Shown here in pieces: positions 1 to 7,683 of a stretch of 64,000 bases of DNA. Under the pieces are notes generated by a model. It had not been told where the DNA came from. It made no database searches and worked only from the letters and a program-made list of their open reading frames with translations. Position numbers and translations under genes: made by a program. Position 1 is the first letter of the stretch, and each line of letters starts with the position of its first letter. The stretch is taken from contig NZ_JAUSXN010000001.1 of the NCBI RefSeq assembly GCF_030816015.1, forward strand, positions 6,262,001-6,326,000. Reading direction: 5' to 3'. Origin of the DNA: Pedobacter sp. W3I1 (GTDB taxonomy: Bacteria > Bacteroidota > Bacteroidia > Sphingobacteriales > Sphingobacteriaceae).

Positions 1-98
1 GTTTCGTTGGTAAGATAAGAATAGGCCGAGAAAGTCATCATTAACGAAACTAAAGCAGTGGATATCCAATAGATAATTTTGATTGTTTTTGTTTTCAT
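1..98 (-). CDS. DoxX-like membrane protein, N-terminal part only
   Basis: Reading the minus strand from an ATG at 98 gives an open frame of 32 codons that runs off the window edge, beginning MKTKTIKIIYWISTALVSLM. The basic N-terminus followed by a hydrophobic helix and a YSYLTN motif resembles the start of small DoxX-like integral membrane proteins of Bacteroidota. It is divergent from the HxlR-type regulator at 199, and such regulators often control the gene next to them, so this is the likely target. The function of DoxX-like proteins in these bacteria is not well defined. The family call rests on the N-terminus only. Confidence 0.6.
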   Translation of the reverse strand, partial: MKTKTIKIIYWISTALVSLMMTFSAYSYLTNE

Positions 99-132
99 AT
101 TATTTTTTTTGTGCAAACTTATGTAGTTTTAC

Positions 133-175
133 TATCTAAAAGATACTAGTATCCAAAAGGATAGTGCTATCCTTT
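133..175. promoter_or_regulatory. Cluster of palindromes, likely HxlR operators
   Basis: Three inverted repeats lie in the short gap between the divergent DoxX-like and HxlR genes: TATCT-AAA-AGATA (133-145), the perfect palindrome GATACTAGTATC (142-153), and AAAGGATAG-TG-CTATCCTTT (156-175) with 9-bp arms. All share a TATC/GATA core. The placement and symmetry suit binding of the dimeric winged-helix regulator encoded next door, and control of both directions. Binding is inferred. Confidence 0.6.
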
Positions 176-186
176 ATGAAAGCTTA

Positions 187-194
187 TACCTTTG
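187..194 (+). promoter_or_regulatory. Bacteroidota -7 box of the HxlR gene
   Basis: TACCTTTG matches the Bacteroidota TAnnTTTG element exactly. Its last G is at 194 and the ATG begins at 199, so transcription would start on or next to the start codon and the mRNA would be leaderless or nearly so. No clear -33 TTG is visible at the usual spacing. Confidence 0.6.
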
Positions 195-198
195 TAGC

Positions 199-597
199 AT
201 GGTACCAAGAAAAGAACACCGTAATAAGGAAACCTGTATCTCAAGTTTAAATGCGGTAAAAGACGCACTCTATGTGTTAAATGGTAAATGGAAGCTTCCA
301 CTCATTATTTCTTTGCAGGAAGGACCGCAGCGTTTTAATGAAATCCAAAAATCGCTTGGAGAAATTACGCCCAAAATTTTATCAAAAGAACTTAAAGATC
401 TGGAATTAAATGAATTTGTAATCCGAAGAGTATTTTCTACCACTCCGGTTACTGTAACTTACGAACTTACCCCCTACAGCGAATCGCTTGAAAGAGTAAT
501 TGATGAATTAAGAGATTGGGGGCTAAAACATCGCGAACGGTTGGTTAAAAATAGAAGAACCGAATCGGTTGCGGCAGAAATGAGTACTCCTCTTTAG
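199..597 (+). CDS. HxlR-family winged-helix transcriptional regulator
   Basis: A 132-residue protein covering the whole HxlR domain. Visible family features are a cysteine near the N-terminus (C13), the LNGKWKLPLI block (about 27-36), the EGPQRFNEI helix and the recognition segment ITPKILSKELKDLE (about 56-69), followed by the wing. HxlR regulators are dimeric DNA-binding proteins that often sense electrophiles, aldehydes or oxidants through the N-terminal cysteine and control a divergent redox or membrane gene. Here the divergent neighbour is a DoxX-like gene. Palindromic operator candidates lie between the two. The ligand cannot be told from the sequence. Confidence 0.9.
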   Translation: MVPRKEHRNKETCISSLNAVKDALYVLNGKWKLPLIISLQEGPQRFNEIQKSLGEITPKILSKELKDLELNEFVIRRVFSTTPVTVTYELTPYSESLERVIDELRDWGLKHRERLVKNRRTESVAAEMSTPL

Positions 598-671
598 CCC
601 ACCAAATTTAATCGCATATACCATTCGTATTTACCAAAAAAAGCAAAAAACCGATAATGATAAAATTCGGC

Positions 672-679
672 TATCTTTG
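672..679 (+). promoter_or_regulatory. -7 box TATCTTTG of the Lys/Ala-rich protein gene
   Basis: TATCTTTG is a perfect TAnnTTTG element ending 16 nt before the ATG at 695. A longer reading of the frame from a TTG at 677 would begin inside this box, so the box supports the downstream ATG as the true start. Confidence 0.65.
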
Positions 680-694
680 TACAAAATAAAATCG

Positions 695-1228
695 ATGGCG
701 GTATTACATAAAAAAGAAGAAAAAATTCAGGCAGTGCTGGGTAGGTTGCCTAAAAAATATACAGACGAACAATTTGTAGAGATGTTTATCAGACTTTACT
801 CTAAAGATTGGGGCAAAATAAAATCAGCTTATATTAAACAATCTCAGGATAAAGAACCTGGAACCATCATCAATATGCCTAAACCAGAGGTATATTTACG
901 ACAGATCCTGGCAAACTATCTACAACAAGATCATGCTCCGAAAGCAGTAGAGGTTAAAGAAGAACCTGTTGTTGAAGCCCCTGTTACTGAAGTAAAAAAA
1001 GCGAAGGCCCCAGCTAAGAAGAAGGAAGTTATAGCGAAAGAAGTACCTACTGAGGTAAAAAAAGCAAAAGCACCTGCTAAAAAGAAAGTAGAAGCAATTG
1101 AAGAACCAGCAGCAGAAGTTAAAAAAGCAAAAGCGCCAGCCAAGAAAAAAGTTGAAGCGATTGAAGAAACTCCAGTAGTTGAAAAGAAAGCAAAAGCAGC
1201 AGCAAAAAAGCCGGCAGCAAAAAAATAA
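695..1228 (+). CDS. Histone H1-like protein with Lys/Ala/Pro-rich tail
   Basis: A 177-residue protein in two parts. Residues 1 to about 85 form a predicted helical, mildly charged region (with EEKIQAVLGRLPKKYTDEQF) that I cannot assign to a named family. The rest is low-complexity and very basic: three exact copies of EVKKAKAPAKKK separated by short acidic spacers, then a degenerate EKKAKAAAKK and the end PAAKK. Such tails occur in bacterial histone-H1/Hc1-like nucleoid proteins and bind nucleic acid through charge. ATG 695 is chosen because the alternative TTG lies in the promoter box. The gene stands alone and ends before a strong terminator hairpin. A nucleoid-associated role is inferred from composition. 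Confidence 0.7.
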   Translation: MAVLHKKEEKIQAVLGRLPKKYTDEQFVEMFIRLYSKDWGKIKSAYIKQSQDKEPGTIINMPKPEVYLRQILANYLQQDHAPKAVEVKEEPVVEAPVTEVKKAKAPAKKKEVIAKEVPTEVKKAKAPAKKKVEAIEEPAAEVKKAKAPAKKKVEAIEETPVVEKKAKAAAKKPAAKK

Positions 1229-1300
1229 AAAATATTTTACATCATATATAATAAATCACCTTTTTGGTTGTTTATATATATGAGAGCGTTAATTTAGATG

Positions 1301-1338
1301 ACGGGGATAGGTCGGTATGATTTATCCCCGTTCTTTTT
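1301..1338 (+). terminator. Rho-independent terminator
   Basis: Perfect 9-bp stem ACGGGGATA / TATCCCCGT (1301-1309 with 1323-1331), 13-nt loop, followed by a T-rich run to 1338. It lies about 70 bp after the stop of the Lys/Ala-rich gene. Confidence 0.75.
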
Positions 1339-1447
1339 TGGCCATTTTTTCCTTTTATATATCTTTATTATTTTGGGGATTGTTTTTTTTTATAAAAATC
1401 AATATGAATAACAGAGACTTTAAATGGACATAAATGGTAGCGAGTAT

Positions 1448-1540
1448 CGTCATTTCGACCGCAGTGGAAATCTTTTAAATTCATTTAAATAATTTGCTTC
1501 AAAGATCTCTCCATTCCGTTGCACTCCAATCGAGATGACG
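1448..1540. repeat. Dispersed palindromic repeat, family A
   Basis: A 93-bp element opening with CGTCATTTCGACCGCAGTGG and closing with TCGAGATGACG, so its ends are inverted repeats. The element at 18829-18921 has the same length and similar sequence in the opposite orientation. Shorter relatives lie at 37719-37800 and about 58431-58460. The gap 1341-1447 shows nothing else. Confidence 0.8.
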
Positions 1541-1660
1541 ACGCAACTATTGTAATCTGTAAATGGGTAACAAGGCGAAGAATCTTTCTGCCATACTATA
1601 ATTCGTTTTTAGCGACTCCCAGTTCTACACACAATTGTAAACTTTATTCTTTTAATTGGC

Positions 1661-1687
1661 ATATCGGGAAAAGTCGATATACATTTG
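1661..1687 (+). promoter_or_regulatory. ArsR operator overlapping a -7 box
   Basis: Inverted repeat ATATCG-N8-CGATAT (1661-1666 and 1675-1680) runs straight into the -7 box TACATTTG (1680-1687). A TTG at 1656-1658 lies 21 nt upstream of the box. The ATG at 1692 is 5 nt after the box, predicting a leaderless transcript. An operator over the promoter suggests autorepression by the ArsR-type product. Confidence 0.55.
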
Positions 1688-1691
1688 TGCC

Positions 1692-1994
1692 ATGGATCAA
1701 GTAGAAATATTCAAAGCCCTTTCCAACAAAACACGTTTACAGATTTTAGGCTGGCTAAAAGAGCCCGAGCTGCATTTTCCAGAACAGCCAAATGCCGATT
1801 TTGAAAATGTTGGTGTTTGTGTTGGGCAGATTCAACTTAAAAGTGGCTTATCACAAAGTACCATTTCCGAATACCTGTCTATTTTACAGCGCGCTGATTT
1901 AATCAGTTCCACTCGCGTAGGTCAATGGACTTATTACAAACGCAATAAAGAAGGCTTAGAAAAATTAAGCGAAATCATCAATACCGAATTATAA
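1692..1994 (+). CDS. ArsR-family winged-helix regulator
   Basis: 100 residues. The ArsR helix-turn-helix is clear: ALSNKTRLQILGWL (about 9-22) and the recognition region GLSQSTISEYLSILQRADLI (53-72), followed by the wing VGQWTYYKRN. One cysteine (C43, in VGVCVG) sits before the recognition helix, but the classical metal-binding ELCVC motif is absent, so metal sensing is not supported. ATG 1692 is preferred over an upstream in-frame start at 1656 because the operator and -7 box lie between them. The Old Yellow Enzyme gene follows after 11 bp, so the pair probably forms an operon in which the regulator controls an ene-reductase. Confidence 0.88.
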   Translation: MDQVEIFKALSNKTRLQILGWLKEPELHFPEQPNADFENVGVCVGQIQLKSGLSQSTISEYLSILQRADLISSTRVGQWTYYKRNKEGLEKLSEIINTEL

Positions 1995-2005
1995 TTTAGA
2001 AACAT

Positions 2006-3107
2006 ATGAACACAGATAGTTTATTCAGGCCTTTTAGCCTTAAAACATTAAATATCAAAAATAGAATCGTAATGGCGCCGATGACGCGTTCGTTTTCTCC
2101 TGGCGGAGTTCCGACGCCAGAAGTTGCAGCATATTACGCAAAGAGAGCAGCTGGTGAAGTGGGTTTAATTTTATCGGAAGGAACCGTAATTAACCGCCCA
2201 TCATCTTCGGCCGATCCAAATATCCCACACTTTTACGGTACTGAGGCTTTGGCAGGCTGGGAGAATGTGATTAAAAGCGTGCACCAGGCTGGCGGTAAAA
2301 TGGGACCGCAAATCTGGCACCAGGGCATTATGGATAACCACGCATCGGGTTGGTTACCAAGCACACCTTTCGAAGGTCCATCAGGCTTAAACAAACCGGG
2401 TTTTGAAAATGGGGTGCCGATGACCGATGCTGCTATTGCAGATACGATTGCTGCTTTTGGCCAGGCTGCTGCTGATGCCAAAGCTTTAGGTTTCGATACT
2501 GTTGAAATACATGGGCGCACACCAATATTTGATTGATCAGTTTTTTTGGGACGGTACAAATAACCGTACCGATATTTATGGTGGTAAAACCTTAGCTGAG
2601 CGTACCCATTTTGGCGTTGAAGTAATTAAAGAGGTCCGTAAAAGAGTTGGTGAAGATTTCGCTCTAATTATCCGCTTATCACAATTTAAACCTGCTGCCT
2701 ACGATTTTAAACTGGCTAAAAATGAGCAGGAAATGGAACAATGGTTAACGCCATTGGCCGATGCCGGAATTGATATTTTCCACTGTTCGCAACGCCGTTT
2801 CTGGGAACCTGAATTTGAAGGCTCTGACTTAAATTTTGCAGGCTGGGCTAAAAAAGTAACCGGAAAAGCTACGATCTCGGTGGGCTCGGTTGGTTTGGAT
2901 GGCGATTTCTTTGGTGCATTTGCTGGTCAAAGTTCACAACCTAGCTCACTAGACGAATTGGTACGCAGAATGGACCGTGGCGACTTCGATTTAGTAGCCG
3001 TTGGCCGTCCGCTTTTAGCAGATCCTAACTGGGTAGAAAAAATTAAATATAACCGTACAGCAGAATTGAAAGGCTTTAGCAAAGAAGCTTTAATGGAATT
3101 GGTATAA
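2006..3107 (+). pseudogene. Old Yellow Enzyme (NADH:flavin oxidoreductase), frameshifted
   Basis: A TIM-barrel FMN ene-reductase read in two frames. The first part (from 2006) carries the FMN-side motif MAPMTRSFSPGG, the LILSEGTVI strand and GPQIWHQG, then reaches VEIHG and runs out of frame. The second frame continues with AHQYLIDQFFWDGTNNRTD and the C-terminal DLVAVGRPLLADPNWVEKI. Removing one G from the GGG at 2513-2515 restores the family signature HGAHxYLIDQF and a product of about 366 residues, the usual length. Family members reduce activated C=C bonds of enones, nitro compounds and quinones using NAD(P)H. It probably lies in an operon with the ArsR gene. Either a recent mutation or a sequence error is possible. 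Confidence 0.85.
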
Positions 3108-3139
3108 AAACCATATTTTTTCTTTTTAAGTTTAGAAAG

Positions 3140-3163
3140 GCATCCCGAAAGGGATGCTTTTTT
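3140..3163 (+). terminator. Rho-independent terminator with GAAA loop
   Basis: GCATCCC-GAAA-GGGATGC (3140-3157), preceded by AAAG and followed by a T run. It is placed 32 bp after the Old Yellow Enzyme stop. Confidence 0.85.
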
Positions 3164-3175
3164 GTTACAACAATT

Positions 3176-3660
3176 CCGTCATTTCGAGCGAAGTAAAACG
3201 CAGCCGAGAAATCTAAGTAAGGTGTTAAAAATCTCCCTTTCCGAAAGTTCGGGACTGCGTTTCAAACAGCTTTCTCGCCACGCCAGATGTTACCATGGCA
3301 TTGAGTTTAGAAATAATTTTTCTGCCACAGAAGCACTGAAGGCTCGGAATTTTTCTTGATAATTAGAAAAACAATGCCTGTGGCACTTCGGTTACGACAG
3401 CCCCGCCCTTTGCTTAATCCGACTGAAAAAGTCGGGATAACGCTGCCGGTCGGGTTTATTTTACCTCTGATAGTAGCATTACATTAGCCACCTAAACCCG
3501 ATCAAAGCGGGATGCACCCGATTTAAGCACTTATTTTTGTTGTTTTATGGTGTGCTTGATTGTTTCACAGGTTTCATCGGGTGCAGAAGCGGGAGCGGGA
3601 CTACAACAACCTAAAAGCTTCTACCATTGCTTTCCAAAAAAATCTTAACCTTTTTCCCGT
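3176..3660. repeat. Mosaic of dispersed repeats in a 760-bp gene-free gap
   Basis: The stretch starts with a half-copy of family A (CGTCATTTCGAGCGAAG, about 3178-3275) and continues with a family E element recognised by 'gtcgggtttatt', 'tagtagcattac' and 'aaacccgatcaaagcggg'. Related E segments occur at about 11640-11820, 41320-41590 and 58480-58670. Short open frames here are repeat-derived. From 3660 to 3868 nothing clear is seen before the pirin gene. Confidence 0.6.
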
Positions 3661-3868
3661 GGTGCCAGATATTTTTATCTGACACAAGACCTAATCTTCA
3701 ATCCATTTAATTCTAATGAAATCAGTCAGATGGTAACATCTGACTGCACATCTACGGAATGAAGAGATCTTTATCAATTTAGCTATTAGCGATCTTTGTA
3801 AGATTGCTTCATACCTCACAATGATGATTTTTTTCTTAAATTCACCTCATTAAAAAATTGATCATCCC

Positions 3869-4759
3869 ATGTCGAACATTAAGCTCATTATCGAAGAAAG
3901 GCCCGCAAATATTGGCAATTTTATGGTTGGCAGACTCCTGCCTTTCAGAGAGAAACGTATGGTTGGTCCCTTTTCTTTTATCGACCACATGGGTCCTGCT
4001 GCCATGAGCGATCATGAAAATCTTGATGTTCCACCCCATCCACACATCGGCTTATCTACCTTAACCTTTTTGTTCGAGGGCGAGATTACACACAAAGACA
4101 GTTTAGGATCAGATATTGTGATTAAACCCGGGCAGGTAAACTGGATGACCTCGGGCAGCGGTATTGTACATTCAGAAAGAACCCCTGAATACCTTCGCCA
4201 TACCGATAAAATGCTCCATGGCCTACAGATCTGGGTGGCCTTACCTAAAGATCTGGAACAAATGGACCCTGAATTTTGCCATGTAGAAGGGGCAGACATT
4301 CCAGGATGGACACAGGATGGCGTTAATTTTAAATTAATTGCAGGCGAAGCTTTTGGTTATAAATCTCCGGTTCCGGTGTACAGTCCCTTATATTTTTTAG
4401 AGTTAAAAAGCACTAAACAGCAAAAGCTAAACATTGGCGATTACCTGTTTGGCGAAAGTGCACTTTATATTTTAGAGGGTGCAATTGAAAGTGAAGGGAA
4501 TATTTTTAAACCGCGCTTAATTTTAGTTGCCAACGATGCCAAACTGTGCGAATTTACCATGCACGAAAACACCACGGTTTACATTTTCGGAGGTGAACCT
4601 TTTCCTGAAGAACGTTTTATTTACTGGAACTTTGTTGCATCAGACAAAGAATTAATCGAAAAAGCCAAGACTAAATGGCTGGAACAAAGCTTTAAACCGG
4701 TTCCTGGTGAAACAGGTTTTGTGCCTTTGCCCGACCCCATCCGCAATATTAAACATTAA
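3869..4759 (+). CDS. Pirin-family bicupin protein
   Basis: 296 residues, the full two-cupin length. The metal-binding set of pirins is present in the N-terminal cupin: H57 and H59 in PPHPHIGL, H101 and E103 in IVHSER. The C-terminal cupin carries FIYWNFVASDKE and a closing EGFVPLP-like segment. Pirins are cytosolic iron proteins. Some act as quercetin dioxygenases and others as redox-linked regulators, and the substrate cannot be deduced here. The gene is single, with its stop 4 bp into the convergent barrel-protein gene. No clear promoter element was found in front of it. Confidence 0.92.
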   Translation: MSNIKLIIEERPANIGNFMVGRLLPFREKRMVGPFSFIDHMGPAAMSDHENLDVPPHPHIGLSTLTFLFEGEITHKDSLGSDIVIKPGQVNWMTSGSGIVHSERTPEYLRHTDKMLHGLQIWVALPKDLEQMDPEFCHVEGADIPGWTQDGVNFKLIAGEAFGYKSPVPVYSPLYFLELKSTKQQKLNIGDYLFGESALYILEGAIESEGNIFKPRLILVANDAKLCEFTMHENTTVYIFGGEPFPEERFIYWNFVASDKELIEKAKTKWLEQSFKPVPGETGFVPLPDPIRNIKH

Positions 4760-5949
4760 TTCTTTTTAAACAGGTTCATATTTACCGATACGGCCACGCC
4801 TGTTGATGATAGCTTAGACTTTCCATAACCTATATCCGTTAACGGAATTTTCATAAAAGGTTTAGCACTAATGCTTAAATTATTATTTATTTTATGCTGA
4901 AACTCCACACCAACATTGGCTATACCTAAATAATGCTGGTTCTGGTTCCTTACTTCGAAGTTTTGAGGACCTTGATAAGCGCCATCATAAGAATAGCTGT
5001 ATTTCTCTTTTAACATTAAATAACTGGATAAGCCCGTACTTACTGAAATAGAATTTCTACGTCCATCAAAAACCTTATAATTCACATTAATCGGTATATC
5101 GATTACATCGCAATTGGCATGAATATTTGCTGGATTTACCTTAAAAACGTAATTGCTATTGGGATTGTATTGGCTAAAATCTGAATCGTAAATTTTCTTG
5201 GCGTAAACTGCCCCGGTAGTAACACTTAGTTTCCTGGTTAAGAAAAGTGTAGCTTCTACACCAAAACCGCCACTTAAACTGCTTTTACCCGATTTCTGCA
5301 CACTGGTTAAATCAGGAGCCGCCAGAATACTTAAAACAAACCTTGGTTTTTTCTTAAAAACCGGAGGTTGCATTTTCTCCGATTTTCTTTGCGGAAGGGT
5401 AACAACAAGATCCTGTTGTTCAAATTCAACAGGTTTAGTTTTAGCACTTATTTGCGGATTAGACAGCACATTAGCTAAAAGGTTGTGGTTCATATCATCG
5501 GTCGCCAAAACTTTGGAAAAATCTTTATTGGCCGAGTTTGTTTTGGCCGCCTTATGATCATTTGTAGGTTTCCTATTTTCTTTATTTTCAGCCAATAAAT
5601 TCCCCTCACCACCTTTCTCGGTTGAAGTATTGTTTTGTGTTGGTTTTTCGATTAAATCCCCTTTATTATCTAAAGGTTTATTGTTCTCTTTTTCCTTAGC
5701 ATTTGTATCTGTTTTCACCAGTGGATTGTTTTTGGGTTGATTACCATTCGGCTTAACCAATAAAAACACCACCAGTAACATTGCGGCTATCCCAGCCACA
5801 GCAGTTAACCAAATTAGCGGCACTACCCTCCTTTTTGGTGTTGGATGCAATCTCTCCTCCAGATTATCCCAATCTAAATCATTAAAAGGAAGATCGGGAT
5901 TCTCCAATCCATCCTTAAATAATTTATCTATATCTCTTCCCTCTTTCAT
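4756..5949 (-). CDS. Anti-sigma-like membrane protein with C-terminal outer-membrane-type barrel domain
   Basis: 397 residues in an unusual order. Residues 1-40 are acidic and cytosolic-looking (DIDKLFKDGLENPDLPFND, DWDNLEERL). A single membrane segment follows at about 43-65 (LIWLTAVAGIAAMLLVVFLL), then a long Asn/Lys/Glu-rich linker (about 66-195), then a beta-rich C-terminal domain resembling the outer-membrane beta-barrel domains of Bacteroidota (GGFGVEATLFLTRKLSVTTG and FQHKINNNLSISAKPFMKIP). The start overlaps the stop of the ECF sigma factor gene by 4 bp, so the two are translationally coupled. By position it is the candidate sigma-factor regulator. No zinc-finger anti-sigma motif is visible, so that role is inferred. 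Confidence 0.72.
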   Translation of the reverse strand: MKEGRDIDKLFKDGLENPDLPFNDLDWDNLEERLHPTPKRRVVPLIWLTAVAGIAAMLLVVFLLVKPNGNQPKNNPLVKTDTNAKEKENNKPLDNKGDLIEKPTQNNTSTEKGGEGNLLAENKENRKPTNDHKAAKTNSANKDFSKVLATDDMNHNLLANVLSNPQISAKTKPVEFEQQDLVVTLPQRKSEKMQPPVFKKKPRFVLSILAAPDLTSVQKSGKSSLSGGFGVEATLFLTRKLSVTTGAVYAKKIYDSDFSQYNPNSNYVFKVNPANIHANCDVIDIPINVNYKVFDGRRNSISVSTGLSSYLMLKEKYSYSYDGAYQGPQNFEVRNQNQHYLGIANVGVEFQHKINNNLSISAKPFMKIPLTDIGYGKSKLSSTGVAVSVNMNLFKKN

Positions 5950-6572
5950 TGCATGTTTGTATTTAACCTAACCCCTAAAAGGTTTCTATCTACATCCGAA
6001 CTCCTCACCTGGTAAGTTTTCGCTTCGGTAGCCTTTAACATTTCCTGTAACTTTTGCCTTGCCTTAAACAGGTTCGACTTCGATGTACCTACCGATATCC
6101 CAAGCATTTCGGCAATTTCTTCATGCGTATATCCATCTATGGCAAAAAGGTTAAAAACGGTACGGTAACCCGGGCTCAACTTTTGCACCAATGCCAATAA
6201 ATCGTGGTAAGCTAACTTATCATATACAGAACTTACCTGCGCAATATTTTCATGATCCATGATATCTACGTGATCAGCAAATTTTAGATTCGCACGATAA
6301 TAGTCGATAGCTGTATTGGTTATGATACGTCCAAGCCAGGGTAAAAAAGCCTTAGTAGGTTCATATTTATTAATATTCTTAAAAGCTTTGAAAAAGCCAT
6401 CGTTCAGTATTCCCGCAGCATCTAACCGATCGTTTGCATAACGCAAACAAATACCCATAGCAAAGCCATAGAAATGTTTGTATAGCGCTTTTTGACTATC
6501 CCTTTCATTTCTAATGCAGCCCTGAATATGCTTTTGTATAGTACTATCTTCTCTGTCGCGGTTAGCGGTCAC
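5946..6572 (-). CDS. ECF RNA polymerase sigma factor
   Basis: Sigma region 2 (KALYKHFYGFAMGICLRYAN through LPWLGRIITNTAIDYYR) and region 4 (LSPGYRTVFNLFAIDGYTHE, EIAEMLGISVGTSKSNLFKA) are both complete. The frame stays open upstream to a TTG at 6587, but a GTG at 6572 has AGGAGAA 5 nt upstream, a rare good Shine-Dalgarno for this genome, giving about 208 residues. I prefer the GTG. The gene is coupled to a downstream membrane-anchored barrel protein that may hold it at the membrane. It is divergent from a secreted-repeat lipoprotein that could be a target. ECF factors direct RNA polymerase to stress or envelope promoters; the signal is unknown. Confidence 0.9.
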   Translation of the reverse strand: MTANRDREDSTIQKHIQGCIRNERDSQKALYKHFYGFAMGICLRYANDRLDAAGILNDGFFKAFKNINKYEPTKAFLPWLGRIITNTAIDYYRANLKFADHVDIMDHENIAQVSSVYDKLAYHDLLALVQKLSPGYRTVFNLFAIDGYTHEEIAEMLGISVGTSKSNLFKARQKLQEMLKATEAKTYQVRSSDVDRNLLGVRLNTNMQ

Positions 6573-6761
6573 AAGTTCTCCTTTCAAAACACATTACGAT
6601 AAAGATTTACAAAAGGTTGCCTCAAAAAATATTCTTTTTAAAATAACTGTTATTTGTTCGGTTTGGCTAAAAATCTTGTTTTTACAAGCAACCATTTACA
6701 ACCTGGCGGCGTAATAGCGGCATATCATTTTATTAAAGTTAAAACTAAAAACAAAAATCGT

Positions 6762-7625
6762 ATGCTAATCTACTTAAAAAAAAATCTATTGGTTGTATTG
6801 TGTATAGCCATGGTATTTACTGCCTGTAAAAAAAACAGTTCCGACGAACCTACAACTCCGCCGGTTACCAACAACAATAAGGGAATCCAATTGGCAACTG
6901 ATGCAAAATTTGGATCAGTATTAACGGATAAAGACGGCAAAACCTTATACTTTTTTTCATCTGATGCTGCAGGTACACCAACCTGTACAGGGGGATGTGA
7001 AGCGATTTGGCCACTTTATTATTCTGCTGATGCAAGCACAGATCTTAAATTAAACAAAGCCGAAGTTGGCGAAGTTACAAGAGCTGATGGCCGTAAACAA
7101 AGCACTTACCGTGGTTATCCATTGTATTATTATGCAGGTGATGCCGCTGCCGGACAAATTAAAGGTGATGGTGTTAGTGGAATCTGGTTTGTAGCCAAGC
7201 CTGATTATTCGTTAATGTTGGCTAATGCGCAACTGACGGGGAACAATATCAATTACACCAGTACCTATGCTGTTGGTGATGGAAAAACCATTTACCTTAC
7301 CGATAATAAAGGCCGTACTTTATATGCTTTTGCACCAGATAAAAATGGTGTAAACACTTATACAAAAAGTGTAATACAAGAAGGGATTTGGCCCGTTTAC
7401 GAATCTGAAATCCTAAACGTGCCTTCGGCTATAGCTAAAACTGATATTGGCATAATTACAGTAGCTACAATTAACAAAAAACAGTTAACCTATAAGGGAT
7501 GGCCATTATACTACTGGATATCAGATCTAAAAAGAGGCGATAACAATGGCATAGTAATCGGAAAAGGGCCAGGTTTAACCTGGCCGGTATTGCAACTAAA
7601 TGCAACAGTTGCTCCAGCGCCATAA
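6762..7625 (+). CDS. Lipoprotein with secreted repeats of unknown function (COG4315-like)
   Basis: Start at 6762 gives a lipoprotein signal: MLIYLKKNLLVVLCIAMVF followed by lipobox TAC, with cysteine at residue 22. The upstream frame from 6654 has no signal peptide and is rejected. The mature protein holds pairs of the 'secreted repeat' motif: KDGKTLYFFSSDAAG / CTGGCEAIWPLYY, then YRGYPLYYYAGDAAAGQIKG, then DNKGRTLYAFAPDKNG and YKGWPLYYWISDLKRGDNNG. Such repeats occur in extracytoplasmic proteins without known activity. The gene is divergent from the ECF sigma operon. 287 residues. Confidence 0.85.
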   Translation: MLIYLKKNLLVVLCIAMVFTACKKNSSDEPTTPPVTNNNKGIQLATDAKFGSVLTDKDGKTLYFFSSDAAGTPTCTGGCEAIWPLYYSADASTDLKLNKAEVGEVTRADGRKQSTYRGYPLYYYAGDAAAGQIKGDGVSGIWFVAKPDYSLMLANAQLTGNNINYTSTYAVGDGKTIYLTDNKGRTLYAFAPDKNGVNTYTKSVIQEGIWPVYESEILNVPSAIAKTDIGIITVATINKKQLTYKGWPLYYWISDLKRGDNNGIVIGKGPGLTWPVLQLNATVAPAP

Positions 7626-7650
7626 ATAATTTGGGTTAGGCGGGTAGAAT

Positions 7651-7683
7651 GGTCGGCTTGTGTTTTCACAGCCGGCCTTTTTT
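7651..7683 (+). terminator. Terminator between converging genes
   Basis: GGTCGGCTTGTG-TTTT-CACAGCCGGCC forms an imperfect stem followed by a run of T. It ends the lipoprotein gene. The reverse strand lacks a comparable U tract. Confidence 0.65.

Noticed and set aside
677..694. Upstream TTG start for the Lys/Ala-rich protein
   Set aside because: The TTG lies inside the TATCTTTG promoter box.
931..1143. Antisense reading frame opposite the Lys/Ala-rich protein
   Set aside because: It mirrors the repetitive codons of the real gene and has no start context or family resemblance.
3162..3359. Short frame after the Old Yellow Enzyme terminator
   Set aside because: It is made of family A and E repeat sequence.
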